Source: Desulfobacteraceae bacterium
Lineage (GTDB): Bacteria > Desulfobacterota > DSM-4660 > Desulfatiglandales > Desulfatiglandaceae
DNA: 6,484 nucleotides
Reading direction: 5' to 3'
Assembly: GCA_020349865.1 (NCBI GenBank)
Contig: CP070700.1
Coordinates: 2,738-9,221, forward strand
The translations under genes were made by a program, and so were the position numbers. Of the stretch, positions 1 to 5,938 are shown piece after piece. Each line of letters opens with the position of its first letter. Positions within the stretch are counted from its first letter, which is position 1. Under the pieces are notes generated by a model. The model was given only the letters and a program-made list of their open reading frames with translations. It did no database searches and was not told where the DNA came from.

Positions 1-220
1 AGGTAGGGTCCTTGTCATGGGACAGGTAGTAGTGACAGGCTTCCGAACACAGTCCACAGTGGATGCAGGTGTCGACATACGCTTTGAGCCGGGCACCGGT
101 TTCGCCTTTCAAAACACGGTTGATGACAGCCTCGATGCGCTCGTCAGTAAGATTTTGCGCCCCGATTTCCAATCCCTGGTCCAATATTTTATCTTTTTCT
201 TGATTTGCCGGTTCAGCCAT
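1..220 (-). CDS. HdrD/DsrK/HmcF-like iron-sulfur protein, N-terminal part (cut by window edge)
   Basis: The first 73 codons are visible; the rest lies beyond base 1. The start is ATG at 220-218, preceded on the minus strand by a strong Shine-Dalgarno (AGAGGAG, complement of about 230-236). Residues 1-50 are hydrophilic and probably helical. They are followed by a complete [4Fe-4S] motif CIHCGLCSEAC (Cys52, 55, 58, 62) and then HYYLSHDKDPT. A first cluster after a short helical lead, followed by a histidine/tyrosine-rich segment, is typical of HdrD/DsrK/HmcF/TmcB-type proteins that pass electrons between membrane redox complexes and cytoplasmic acceptors; those proteins normally continue with a second cluster and CCG domains, which cannot be checked here. 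It is divergent from the polyferredoxin/AOR genes, so joint regulation is possible but unproven. The Fe-S protein call is firm; the subfamily is tentative. Confidence 0.8.
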   Translation of the reverse strand, partial: MAEPANQEKDKILDQGLEIGAQNLTDERIEAVINRVLKGETGARLKAYVDTCIHCGLCSEACHYYLSHDKDPT

Positions 221-304
221 TATTGGAGTCTCCTCTATACTATTTCAGAATGTTCTTTGAGATTGATCTTTTTGCAGTCAGTTTTTTGAAAATCAGCTAT
301 CTCA

Positions 305-310
305 TATAAT
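305..310 (+). promoter_or_regulatory. possible sigma-70 -10 box (TATAAT)
   Basis: A perfect TATAAT sits directly in front of the repeat block that starts at 313. The best -35-like sequences upstream are poor: TTGAAA at 286-291 leaves only a 13-bp spacer, and TTTTTG at 283-288 gives 16 bp but matches weakly. If real, it would drive the four-helix-bundle remnant and possibly the polyferredoxin at 726. The region is AT-rich, so a chance match is quite possible. Confidence 0.25.
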
Positions 311-312
311 TG

Positions 313-354
313 GGTTTCAGGTGTCAGGTTTCAGGTGTCAGGTTTCGGGTGCCA
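313..354 (+). repeat. three tandem copies of a 14-bp repeat, GGTTTCAGGTGTCA
   Basis: Units are 313-326 and 327-340 (identical) and 341-354 (two substitutions, GGTTTCGGGTGCCA). Related units, including inverted ones, recur at 618-711 on the other side of the four-helix-bundle remnant. From general recollection, runs of GGTTTCAGG/TGTCAGG are scattered through intergenic DNA of several Desulfobacterota genomes; that has not been checked here. There is no spacer structure, so this is not CRISPR. Confidence 0.85.
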
Positions 355-365
355 GGAGGGAGGCG

Positions 366-611
366 GTGGTGGCGAAAAATGATGACCGACATATTCGTAA
401 TAAAATCGAAGGCGTTAATCGCAGCAGGGGTGAAGCAGGTGAGACTATTCATCACCTTTTTATGGCGAAACTTAAAGAATACATCACAGAAAGTACTTAT
501 ATAGAATTTCGGGATCGTTACAAAGAATGCATTCGGATGCTGAATGGATTGGAGAAAACTTTGGAGCGCAAAGTTCCAGAGCAAGAACGGCGCTGGCAGA
601 TGGCCAATTAA
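366..611 (+). pseudogene. four-helix-bundle protein (S23/Avd superfamily), C-terminal half only
   Basis: The frame encodes 81 residues from tandem GTG codons at 366/369, with AGGAGGGAGG just upstream at 354-363. It continues open upstream to a GTG at 321 inside the repeat, which is unlikely to be the true start. The stretch RSRGEAGETIHHLFMAKL, then YITESTYIEFRDRYKECIR and MLNGLEKTL, matches the second half of four-helix-bundle proteins of the 23S-rRNA intervening-sequence (S23, TIGR02436-like) family: a glycine/serine turn, helix 3 with E-T-x-x-H-L, then helix 4 ending R-M-L-N-G-L. Family members are usually about 115-130 residues, so the N-terminal helices 1 and 2 are missing and the repeat block stands where they should be. 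The last residues (VPEQERRWQMAN) are a charged tail. It may be a dead fragment, or a short protein expressed from GTG. Relatives include Avd, the accessory protein of diversity-generating retroelements, but no reverse transcriptase is present in this window. Confidence 0.6.
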
Positions 612-617
612 GTTTTC

Positions 618-688
618 AGGTTTCAGTGGTCAGGTTTCAGTTCCTGCGTTTCTTACGCCTGACACTTGAACCCCGAAACCTGAAACCT
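618..688. repeat. imperfect inverted repeat with central hairpin
   Basis: The outer arms AGGTTTCAG (618-626) and CTGAAACCT (680-688) are perfect 9-bp inverted copies. An inner stem GCGT (646-649) / ACGC (655-658) encloses the loop TTCTT and is nearly concentric with the outer arms. The left side carries one further direct copy of the 14-bp repeat (619-632, two changes) and a partial copy (633-640). The whole could extrude or fold as an interrupted stem-loop. There is no U-tract after it, so it is not a canonical intrinsic terminator. Confidence 0.7.
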
Positions 689-697
689 ACGTCAGCC

Positions 698-711
698 TGA
701 CACCTTAAACC
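698..711 (-). repeat. inverted copy of the 14-bp repeat
   Basis: TGACACCTTAAACC is the reverse complement of GGTTTAAGGTGTCA, one change from the unit at 313-326. Together with that unit it forms terminal inverted repeats around a roughly 400-bp segment (313-711). It ends 3 bp before the ribosome binding site of the polyferredoxin gene (715-720). Confidence 0.75.
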
Positions 712-725
712 TATAGGAAGAATCC

Positions 726-1367
726 ATGGCCAGAAAAAAAGTCATCAACTGTGATCGACATCGGTGCATCGGTTGTCACCTTTGCGAAATGGTTTGTTCG
801 GGCACAAAGGAAGGGGTATTTGATCCGCGAGTGTCCAGGATTCGAGTGCTGGAAACAGACGACGGAAAATCAAAGTCTTATACCTGTGTACTCTGTGAGG
901 GAGATCCGTCCTGTATACTCTCCTGTCCGCGTCAAGCCCTGACAAGAGATCCCGAGACCATGGTCATAAAGGTTGACGATGAAAAATGCGATGCGTGTGG
1001 CAGATGTCTAGATGCTTGCTCCTATGGGGCCCTTTCCATGGGATTGGAAGGAGATAAGGTGATCGTTTGTGATCTTTGTCCGGATTGGGAGGAACCCCGC
1101 TGCGTCACATTTTGTCCTTCAGGTGCGTTGAGCTATAGCTCGATAATGCCCATTCCCAAAAAGGTGGCTAAAAAGCAGATCAATATTAGCCTGGGTTGTA
1201 ATAATTGCGGAGAATGCGTACCCACATGTTCCTCAGAGATCTTGAAAGTTCAGGATGGATGGCTTGCGCCAACAGATCCCACGAGGTGCCAGGTGTGTGA
1301 ACATTGCGCCACCAACTGCCCCATCCGAGCGATCAAAATAAACCGTCGCAGCAAGATCGTTTTTTAA
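726..1367 (+). CDS. polyferredoxin with six [4Fe-4S] binding motifs; likely electron-transfer partner of the AOR-ADH protein
   Basis: 213 residues. The start is ATG 726 with AGGAAG at 715-720, 5 bases upstream. It has no signal peptide or membrane segment, so it should act in the cytoplasm. Residues 1-140 form a four-cluster module like the electron-transfer subunits of molybdenum/tungsten enzymes (HycB/AorA type): Cys14-17-20-24, Cys54-57-63-67, Cys88-91-94-98 and Cys115-118-126-130. A linker (141-157) leads to a bacterial 2[4Fe-4S] ferredoxin module with Cys158-161-164-168 and Cys188-191-194-198. All 24 ligands are present. The second motif has five residues between its middle cysteines instead of the usual four. 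Its position upstream of an AOR gene matches the known pairing of AOR catalytic subunits with polyferredoxins (for example AorA in Aromatoleum), so it probably carries electrons from the AOR module to soluble ferredoxin, a flavoprotein or a membrane complex. The partner assignment is inference from context. Confidence 0.9.
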   Translation: MARKKVINCDRHRCIGCHLCEMVCSGTKEGVFDPRVSRIRVLETDDGKSKSYTCVLCEGDPSCILSCPRQALTRDPETMVIKVDDEKCDACGRCLDACSYGALSMGLEGDKVIVCDLCPDWEEPRCVTFCPSGALSYSSIMPIPKKVAKKQINISLGCNNCGECVPTCSSEILKVQDGWLAPTDPTRCQVCEHCATNCPIRAIKINRRSKIVF

Positions 1368-1557
1368 AGATTGGAACTGTTTTGACGTTATAGTGGTTAC
1401 CAAAAAAATATTTCTTGACCGCACCGGACCCACAAATGATCAATCGGAGCATATTTTTGATAATCACAATAATTAAGGAAATACGTTTCACTTCTGGTGT
1501 GCCATTTTTGCCATTGGCCCGGAAATATAAGATGGCTCTAACATGGAGGAACGCTAT
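1368..1557. other. 190-bp gap between polyferredoxin and CoA-transferase genes
   Basis: The spacer is AT-rich, with no open frame of note and no clear hairpin-plus-U-tract terminator. Promoter-like elements are weak: TTGACG (1382-1387) and TTGACC (1415-1420) have no good -10 box at 16-18 bp, and TATAAG (1526-1531) has no -35. Its length leaves open a second promoter for the downstream two genes, but I cannot place one. Confidence 0.4.
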
Positions 1558-2745
1558 ATGCCAGGACCATTGAAAGGGATCAAAGTATTGAGTTTGGGTC
1601 GTGTCCTTGCGGGGCCTTATGCTGCTATGGTTTTAGCCGATCTCGGTGCAGAGGTTATCAAAGTTGAAGACTCGCAAAAGGGGGACATGGCCCGTAACAA
1701 CGGACCTTTTATCAAGGACCTCAGCTCTTATTTTCTTAGCGTAAATCGCGGAAAAAAGAGTATGACTTTAAATCTCAGGCATGAAAAAGCTAAAGGAATT
1801 ATCAAAAAACTCCTGCCAAAGATGGACATTCTTCTTGAGAACTTTCGGCCCGGTATCATGCATAAAATGGGGCTAGAATATGAAGTCGTCAAAGCGCTCA
1901 ATCCCCGCCTCATCTATGTTTCCATCTCTGGTTTCGGTCAGTTCGGTCCTTATACCCACAAACCGGCCTTCGATATGGTGGCACAGGGAATGGGGGGGAC
2001 CGTCAGCATTACCGGTGAGCCTGGGCGCTCTCCCGTACGAGTTGGATATTCCATAGGAGACATGGGGGCGGCTCTTTTTGCAGTCAATGCAACCCTGGCG
2101 GCACTCTATGAACGAGAACAAAGTGGCGAGGGCCAACATATTGATTTAGCAATGTTGGACAGTCAGGTCGCTCTGTGCGAGAACGCATGCGCCCGATACT
2201 TTGCCACGGGGGAGGTTCCGAAACCGATCGGCTCCAGACACCCTATTATGACCCCTTTTCAGGTTTTCCCAACCCAAACCGAAGAAATGGTCGTCATCGC
2301 ATTTAGAGAAGAAGAATGGCAGAAGTTATGTGAAGTGATGGGACGAAAGGATTTGATAGATGATGATCGTTTTAAGACTGCGGCGGATAGAACCGAAAAT
2401 CATGCAGTTTTGGAACCGATTCTCTGCGAGGTTTTTAAAACCAAGCCCAGAGCTGAATGGCTCTCGATTTTTGAATCAGCTGGTTTGATTGGCAGCCCTG
2501 TTAATAACATCGAACAGGTGGTCACGGATCCGCACGTGCTGGCACGCGAAATGATTTTAACCGTTGAGCATCCCCGTTTAGGAAAACTGGATGTGGTCGG
2601 AACTCCCATGAAATTTTCCCGTACACCGTGCCGGATTGAAAAGGCTTCGCCTGATTTAGGCCAGCACACTGAAGAAATTCTCATGGAACAATTAAATCTT
2701 ACTGAGGATGAAGTTGAGGATTTGAAGAGAGACAAGGTTATCTGA
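1558..2745 (+). CDS. family III CoA-transferase (CaiB/BaiF/formyl-CoA transferase family)
   Basis: 395 residues, normal for the family. I chose ATG 1558 because GGAGGA (1545-1550) lies 7 bases upstream and the protein then begins MPGPLKGIKVLSLGRVLAGP as expected; the in-frame ATG at 1543 overlaps that ribosome binding site. Visible landmarks (numbered from 1558) are the CoA-binding fold start LADLGAEVIKVE (26-37), NRGKKSM (63-69), ENFRPG (94-99), SGFGQFGP (124-131) and the catalytic aspartate Asp168 in IGDMGAALFA, equivalent to Asp169 of formyl-CoA transferase and CaiB, which carries the acyl-anhydride/CoA-thioester intermediate. PAFD at 136-139 has Phe where alpha-methylacyl-CoA racemases carry the catalytic His (GHD), which argues for transferase over racemase. 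It should move CoA between carboxylic acids in the cytoplasm. The gene is 80 bp upstream of the AOR-ADH gene, so it could activate or release the acid that AOR makes or uses. The substrate is unknown. Confidence 0.93.
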   Translation: MPGPLKGIKVLSLGRVLAGPYAAMVLADLGAEVIKVEDSQKGDMARNNGPFIKDLSSYFLSVNRGKKSMTLNLRHEKAKGIIKKLLPKMDILLENFRPGIMHKMGLEYEVVKALNPRLIYVSISGFGQFGPYTHKPAFDMVAQGMGGTVSITGEPGRSPVRVGYSIGDMGAALFAVNATLAALYEREQSGEGQHIDLAMLDSQVALCENACARYFATGEVPKPIGSRHPIMTPFQVFPTQTEEMVVIAFREEEWQKLCEVMGRKDLIDDDRFKTAADRTENHAVLEPILCEVFKTKPRAEWLSIFESAGLIGSPVNNIEQVVTDPHVLAREMILTVEHPRLGKLDVVGTPMKFSRTPCRIEKASPDLGQHTEEILMEQLNLTEDEVEDLKRDKVI

Positions 2746-2825
2746 AAATCGGATGTGTTAAGGATTTTGTCCAAAGACACGTCATTTTTGGGTGGATTCT
2801 TTCCTATTTGATTGGAGAATTAATC

Positions 2826-5675
2826 ATGCGAATACTTAGGATCAACATGAACCAGTTGGAGATCGCTTTCGAAGATCTTCCACAAGCCTGGAAACTATTG
2901 GGGGGCAGAGGATTGATTGCCAAAATCATGAATCGAGAAGTGCCTCCTGACGCTGCTCCGCTGGGGGCCGACAACAAACTCATTATTGCCGGGGGGCCTC
3001 TGGCCGGCACATTAGCGCCCCAGCTTGGAAGAATTTCGGTGGGAGCTAAAAGTCCTTTAACCCTTGGTATAAAAGAGGCCAACGCAGGCGGTACAGCTGC
3101 CCAGAAGCTTGATAAATTAGGCATACGAGCCATCGTTATAGAAGGCGTTCCTGAAGAGGAGCGTTTTTATTGCTTGAAGATCGCAGCTGACCAAGCCGAA
3201 CTGGAGCCGGCTGATGAATTGATAGGTCTGAAGACGTATCCGTTGGTGGAGGAACTCTACCAGAAGTATAATCCAAAATCAGCCATCATTTGCATCGGTA
3301 TTGGCGGTGAAAGGAAATATAAGGGGGCTTCGGTTTCCTTTACTGATATTCTGGGCGACCCCTCGAGGAATGCCGGTAGAGGCGGCTTGGGGGCAGTCAT
3401 GGGTAGCAAAGGGCTCAAAGCGATCATCATTGACGATAAAGGCGCGCCAGCGGTGAGTATTGCGAATAAGGATTTGTTTAAAAAAACCGTGCGTACCTGG
3501 ACCGATACGTTAAAAAGAGACATTCTCTGCGGACTTTTCTCCACCTTTGGAACGCCTCTGGCCGTCGCCTCCAACAGTTACCAGGGAACCATGCCGGCAG
3601 ATAACTATGGATCGGGTAGGCCCGAAGGATTCAGGGAAATCAGCGGAGAAGTCATTAAGAGAAATGTCTGGGAACGCGGAGGAAAATATCATGGTTGCAT
3701 GCCGGGCTGTGTGATTCAGTGTTCCATCATTTACAATGATGCCAAAGGTGAACGCCTGGCTTCGGCTTACGAGTATGAAGCAATTGCCATGTTGGGGACC
3801 AATTTGGGCATCGATGACCCTGACGCTGTGGGACGGCTGAAATTCATTTGCGACGATTTAGGCTTGGACCTCATAGAACTCGGCAGTAGCCTTGGGGTGG
3901 CAGCCAGCGCCGGCAAGATGAAAATGGGTGATGTGGAATCTGCTATCCGTTTGCTGAAGGAAATAGAGGAGGGCACAGATTTCGGCCATGTTTTGGGAAA
4001 TGGAGTCGTTTCCACTGCCAAGGCTCTCGAGGTCAACCGGATTCCGGCAATTAAAGGGCAGGCCATACCGGGTCATGATCCAAGGGCGGTAAAAGGTACC
4101 GGTGTGACCTATATCACAAACCCCCAGGGGCCTGACCACACCGCAGGCTTGACATACAAAATGCCTTTGCGTAAAGCCGGACAGATAAAAAATTCCCTCA
4201 GGGCTCAGATAAAAGCGGCCACCTGCGATACCATGGGGTATTGCATCAATTCGCTCCCCGGGGGAAGAGCCTCGATTTATTCTTTTTTCCGGGACTTACT
4301 GAATGCCCGTTATGGATTGGAGCTGACGGTAGACGATATCGTTGATTTGGGGAAGCAAACCCTGAGAGATGAATTGGGGTTTAATGAGCGTGCAGAGTTT
4401 GCGAAAGCCCCAAAGCGCCAACTGGATTTTATCCGGAATGAAACCCTTTCCCCGACAAAAACCGTGTTTGACGTGGAAGAATCCGAACTGGATGACATCT
4501 GGAAAGGACTGGAAAACTACAAAGAGCCGGAAAAGATATGGGAAATACGCTTTCCCGCTATGCCTCAGATTCTGTTTGGAGCTGGTGTACGCGGCTTAAT
4601 GGGGGATCCCACCAAAAAAGCCAACATAACCAATGCCCTCTTGGTGGCAGATCCGGTGATGAAGGCTATGGGATATACCGATGAAGTTCAAGATATATTG
4701 AAAAAAAGCGGCACCTCTTCTTTTCTGTTTACCGGCGTACAGCCTGATCCACCGGTTGAAGAAATAGATGAGATGTCCCAGCTATATCAGAAGGAGGGTT
4801 GCGATGGATTGATTGCGCTGGGAGGCGGAAGTTCCATGGATGCAGCCAAAGCCACTGCCCTGCGGGTATCTCATCCTGGAATTTTGGAAGAATACGGAAG
4901 CATGGTGGGCGGACCCGGAAAAATACAACCGCCTCTGCCGCCTGTCGTCTGTATCCCGACGACCGCAGGAACCGGCAGCGAAGTGAACAGTTATGCGGTT
5001 ATCACTGACAGTAAAACCAAACATAAATTTGTCATTTTGAGCAACCACCTCATTCCGAGACTGGCTGTAATCGACCCTGAACTCACCAAGACCATGCCCC
5101 CCGAACTCACTGCCCAAACAGGTATTGATGCCTTGGCTCACTGTATCGAAGGCTATGTCGGTATGGCCATTCCCTACCATCCTTATTATGAAGCTCTCGG
5201 CCTTTACGGGATAAAATTAATCGGGCGAAGCTTACGCAAGGCGTTTGCTCACGGTGACGACATGGATGCCCGAACCGATATGTGCATGGCAGCAATATAT
5301 GGCGGGCTGGGCTTTTCCAAGGGCCTCGGCCTGGGCCACGCCATTGGCCATGTCCTGGGAGGCCTTCATGATATATCGCACGGTAACTCTGTTTCCGTGG
5401 CGCTTCTTTGCTTTGTCAGAGCCAATCGGAAAGAAAGGGAAGAACAGTTTTCAGATCTGGCGTGGGCCTTGGATCGTTCAAAAGATCTGGAGTCAGCCCT
5501 GATTAATCTTTATAAAGACTTAGGCATGCCTTTACGCTTCAGAGATCTTGGAATATCGCAGTCCGATCTGAAAAGGATTGCATTTGAGGCCTCCCTGGAC
5601 GTGGCCAATATGGTGGGGAATCCCCAACCGGTTAAAGAGCCACAGATATTAAAGCTCCTTGAGGAATTTTATTAA
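2826..5675 (+). CDS. fusion of aldehyde:ferredoxin oxidoreductase (tungstopterin) with iron-containing alcohol dehydrogenase
   Basis: 949 residues from ATG 2826, which has GGAG (2814-2817) 8 bases upstream; a TTG at 2808 in frame overlaps that site. Residues 1 to about 562 are a complete AOR: N-domain pterin-binding region with GGPLAGTLAPQLGRISVGAK (56-75) and AGRGGLGAVMGSKGLKA (183-199), cluster cysteines Cys291, Cys295, Cys299 in GCMPGCVIQC, the distal fourth cysteine Cys473 in CDTMGYC, and the usual C-terminal closing segment VFDVEESELDDIW (547-559). After a short charged linker, residues about 576-949 are a complete group III ADH: GGGSSMDAAK (666-675, NAD(P) binding), PTTAGTGSEV (711-720), and all four iron ligands Asp768, His772, His838, His852, plus His842, which matches the proposed general base in FucO. 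No ribosome binding site or plausible start lies near the junction, so this is one polypeptide. Expected chemistry: alcohol to aldehyde (NAD(P)) and aldehyde to acid (ferredoxin), or the reverse. It is cytoplasmic. Tungsten and the substrate are inferred from the family. Confidence 0.95.
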   Translation: MRILRINMNQLEIAFEDLPQAWKLLGGRGLIAKIMNREVPPDAAPLGADNKLIIAGGPLAGTLAPQLGRISVGAKSPLTLGIKEANAGGTAAQKLDKLGIRAIVIEGVPEEERFYCLKIAADQAELEPADELIGLKTYPLVEELYQKYNPKSAIICIGIGGERKYKGASVSFTDILGDPSRNAGRGGLGAVMGSKGLKAIIIDDKGAPAVSIANKDLFKKTVRTWTDTLKRDILCGLFSTFGTPLAVASNSYQGTMPADNYGSGRPEGFREISGEVIKRNVWERGGKYHGCMPGCVIQCSIIYNDAKGERLASAYEYEAIAMLGTNLGIDDPDAVGRLKFICDDLGLDLIELGSSLGVAASAGKMKMGDVESAIRLLKEIEEGTDFGHVLGNGVVSTAKALEVNRIPAIKGQAIPGHDPRAVKGTGVTYITNPQGPDHTAGLTYKMPLRKAGQIKNSLRAQIKAATCDTMGYCINSLPGGRASIYSFFRDLLNARYGLELTVDDIVDLGKQTLRDELGFNERAEFAKAPKRQLDFIRNETLSPTKTVFDVEESELDDIWKGLENYKEPEKIWEIRFPAMPQILFGAGVRGLMGDPTKKANITNALLVADPVMKAMGYTDEVQDILKKSGTSSFLFTGVQPDPPVEEIDEMSQLYQKEGCDGLIALGGGSSMDAAKATALRVSHPGILEEYGSMVGGPGKIQPPLPPVVCIPTTAGTGSEVNSYAVITDSKTKHKFVILSNHLIPRLAVIDPELTKTMPPELTAQTGIDALAHCIEGYVGMAIPYHPYYEALGLYGIKLIGRSLRKAFAHGDDMDARTDMCMAAIYGGLGFSKGLGLGHAIGHVLGGLHDISHGNSVSVALLCFVRANRKEREEQFSDLAWALDRSKDLESALINLYKDLGMPLRFRDLGISQSDLKRIAFEASLDVANMVGNPQPVKEPQILKLLEEFY
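4512..4552 (+). other. junction between AOR and ADH modules
   Basis: Codons for residues about 563-575 (ENYKEPEKIWEIR) connect the end of the AOR fold to the first strand of the ADH fold. The segment is short and charged, stays in frame, and lacks a purine-rich ribosome binding site. The first in-frame ATG after it (4560) already lies within the ADH first strand and has no Shine-Dalgarno. This supports a genuine fusion over two adjacent genes. Confidence 0.7.
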
Positions 5676-5684
5676 ACTAGTTTA
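5673..5684. repeat. 12-bp perfect palindrome at the convergent gene ends
   Basis: TAAACTAGTTTA contains the TAA stop of the AOR-ADH gene (5673-5675). On the opposite strand it contains a TAA (5684-5682) that would end the frameshifted tail of the small minus-strand reading frame. It is too short and AT-rich to be a strong terminator. Confidence 0.6.
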
Positions 5685-5908
5685 GCGGAACTTCTCCACG
5701 TAGAGCTTTAAGAGGATCTTACCTATCCCCCTTTGTCGAGACCCACATCAGTGCAGTGGACGATATTGAACCGCTGAAAATTCGGGTCCGATTTGTTGAC
5801 CAGCCTTTCGGAGATGGCCGGCAGGATTTTGCTGACTTCCGCCAGAGCAGAGACGCAAATCGGGTTCGGGCATTCTTCAAGAATCAGTTGACCACTCAAT
5901 GTCATCAC
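5682..5908 (-). pseudogene. small decayed or frameshifted reading frame downstream of the VOC gene
   Basis: The minus-strand frame from GTG 5908 (ATG at 5905) to TAG at 5725-5723 encodes 61 residues, including ECPNPICVSALAEVSKILPA, an IVHCTDVG segment and the C-terminal LDKGG. It contains three cysteines. It is in frame with the VOC gene, separated only by that gene's TGA and ten codons (HRHLKGTERF before VMTLSG). Adding one G in the run of five G near 5729-5733 would extend it as DKGGIGKILLKLYVEKFR to a TAA at 5684-5682. The pattern G-x-x-F-V, then C-x-x-x-C-x-x-A-L, then C-x-D-x-G loosely recalls small TIGR04076-type proteins of about 90-110 residues whose N-terminus would be missing here, but I do not firmly recognise it. 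No convincing ribosome binding site precedes the GTG; AAAGGG is about 13 bases away. Confidence 0.4.
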
Positions 5909-5938
5909 GAACCGTTCTGTGCCCTTTAAATGACGATG

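Noticed and set aside
17..289. Plus-strand open frame of 90 codons
   Set aside because: It lies antisense to the HdrD-like gene, which has a cluster motif and a good ribosome binding site; its own translation shows no domain.
313..354. Short CRISPR-like array
   Set aside because: The 14-bp units abut each other with no spacers, and no cas gene is present.
310..504. Plus-strand frame overlapping the four-helix-bundle remnant
   Set aside because: It is in a different frame from the recognisable four-helix-bundle sequence and starts inside the 14-bp repeats.
324..584. Minus-strand frame of 86 codons
   Set aside because: It is antisense to the four-helix-bundle remnant, and its product has no recognisable features.
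1495..1512. Possible sigma-54 promoter (TGG...TTGC) before the CoA-transferase
   Set aside because: There are 12 rather than 10 bases between the GG and GC elements, and the -24 half matches poorly.
1543..1557. Earlier ATG for the CoA-transferase
   Set aside because: This ATG overlaps the GGAGGA that serves ATG 1558, and the family N-terminus fits 1558.
2808..2825. Earlier TTG start for the AOR-ADH protein
   Set aside because: It overlaps the ribosome binding site of ATG 2826, and AORs begin with the ILRIN-like strand directly after that ATG.
2804..3133. Minus-strand frame inside the AOR-ADH gene, and similar antisense frames at 3257-3574, 3767-4066, 4782-5180
   Set aside because: These are antisense shadows of a long, conserved coding region; none has a recognisable motif or ribosome binding site.
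5685..5722. Rho-independent terminator between the convergent genes
   Set aside because: Only a weak imperfect inverted repeat (CTCCACGTAGAG) is seen, with no U-tract on either strand.
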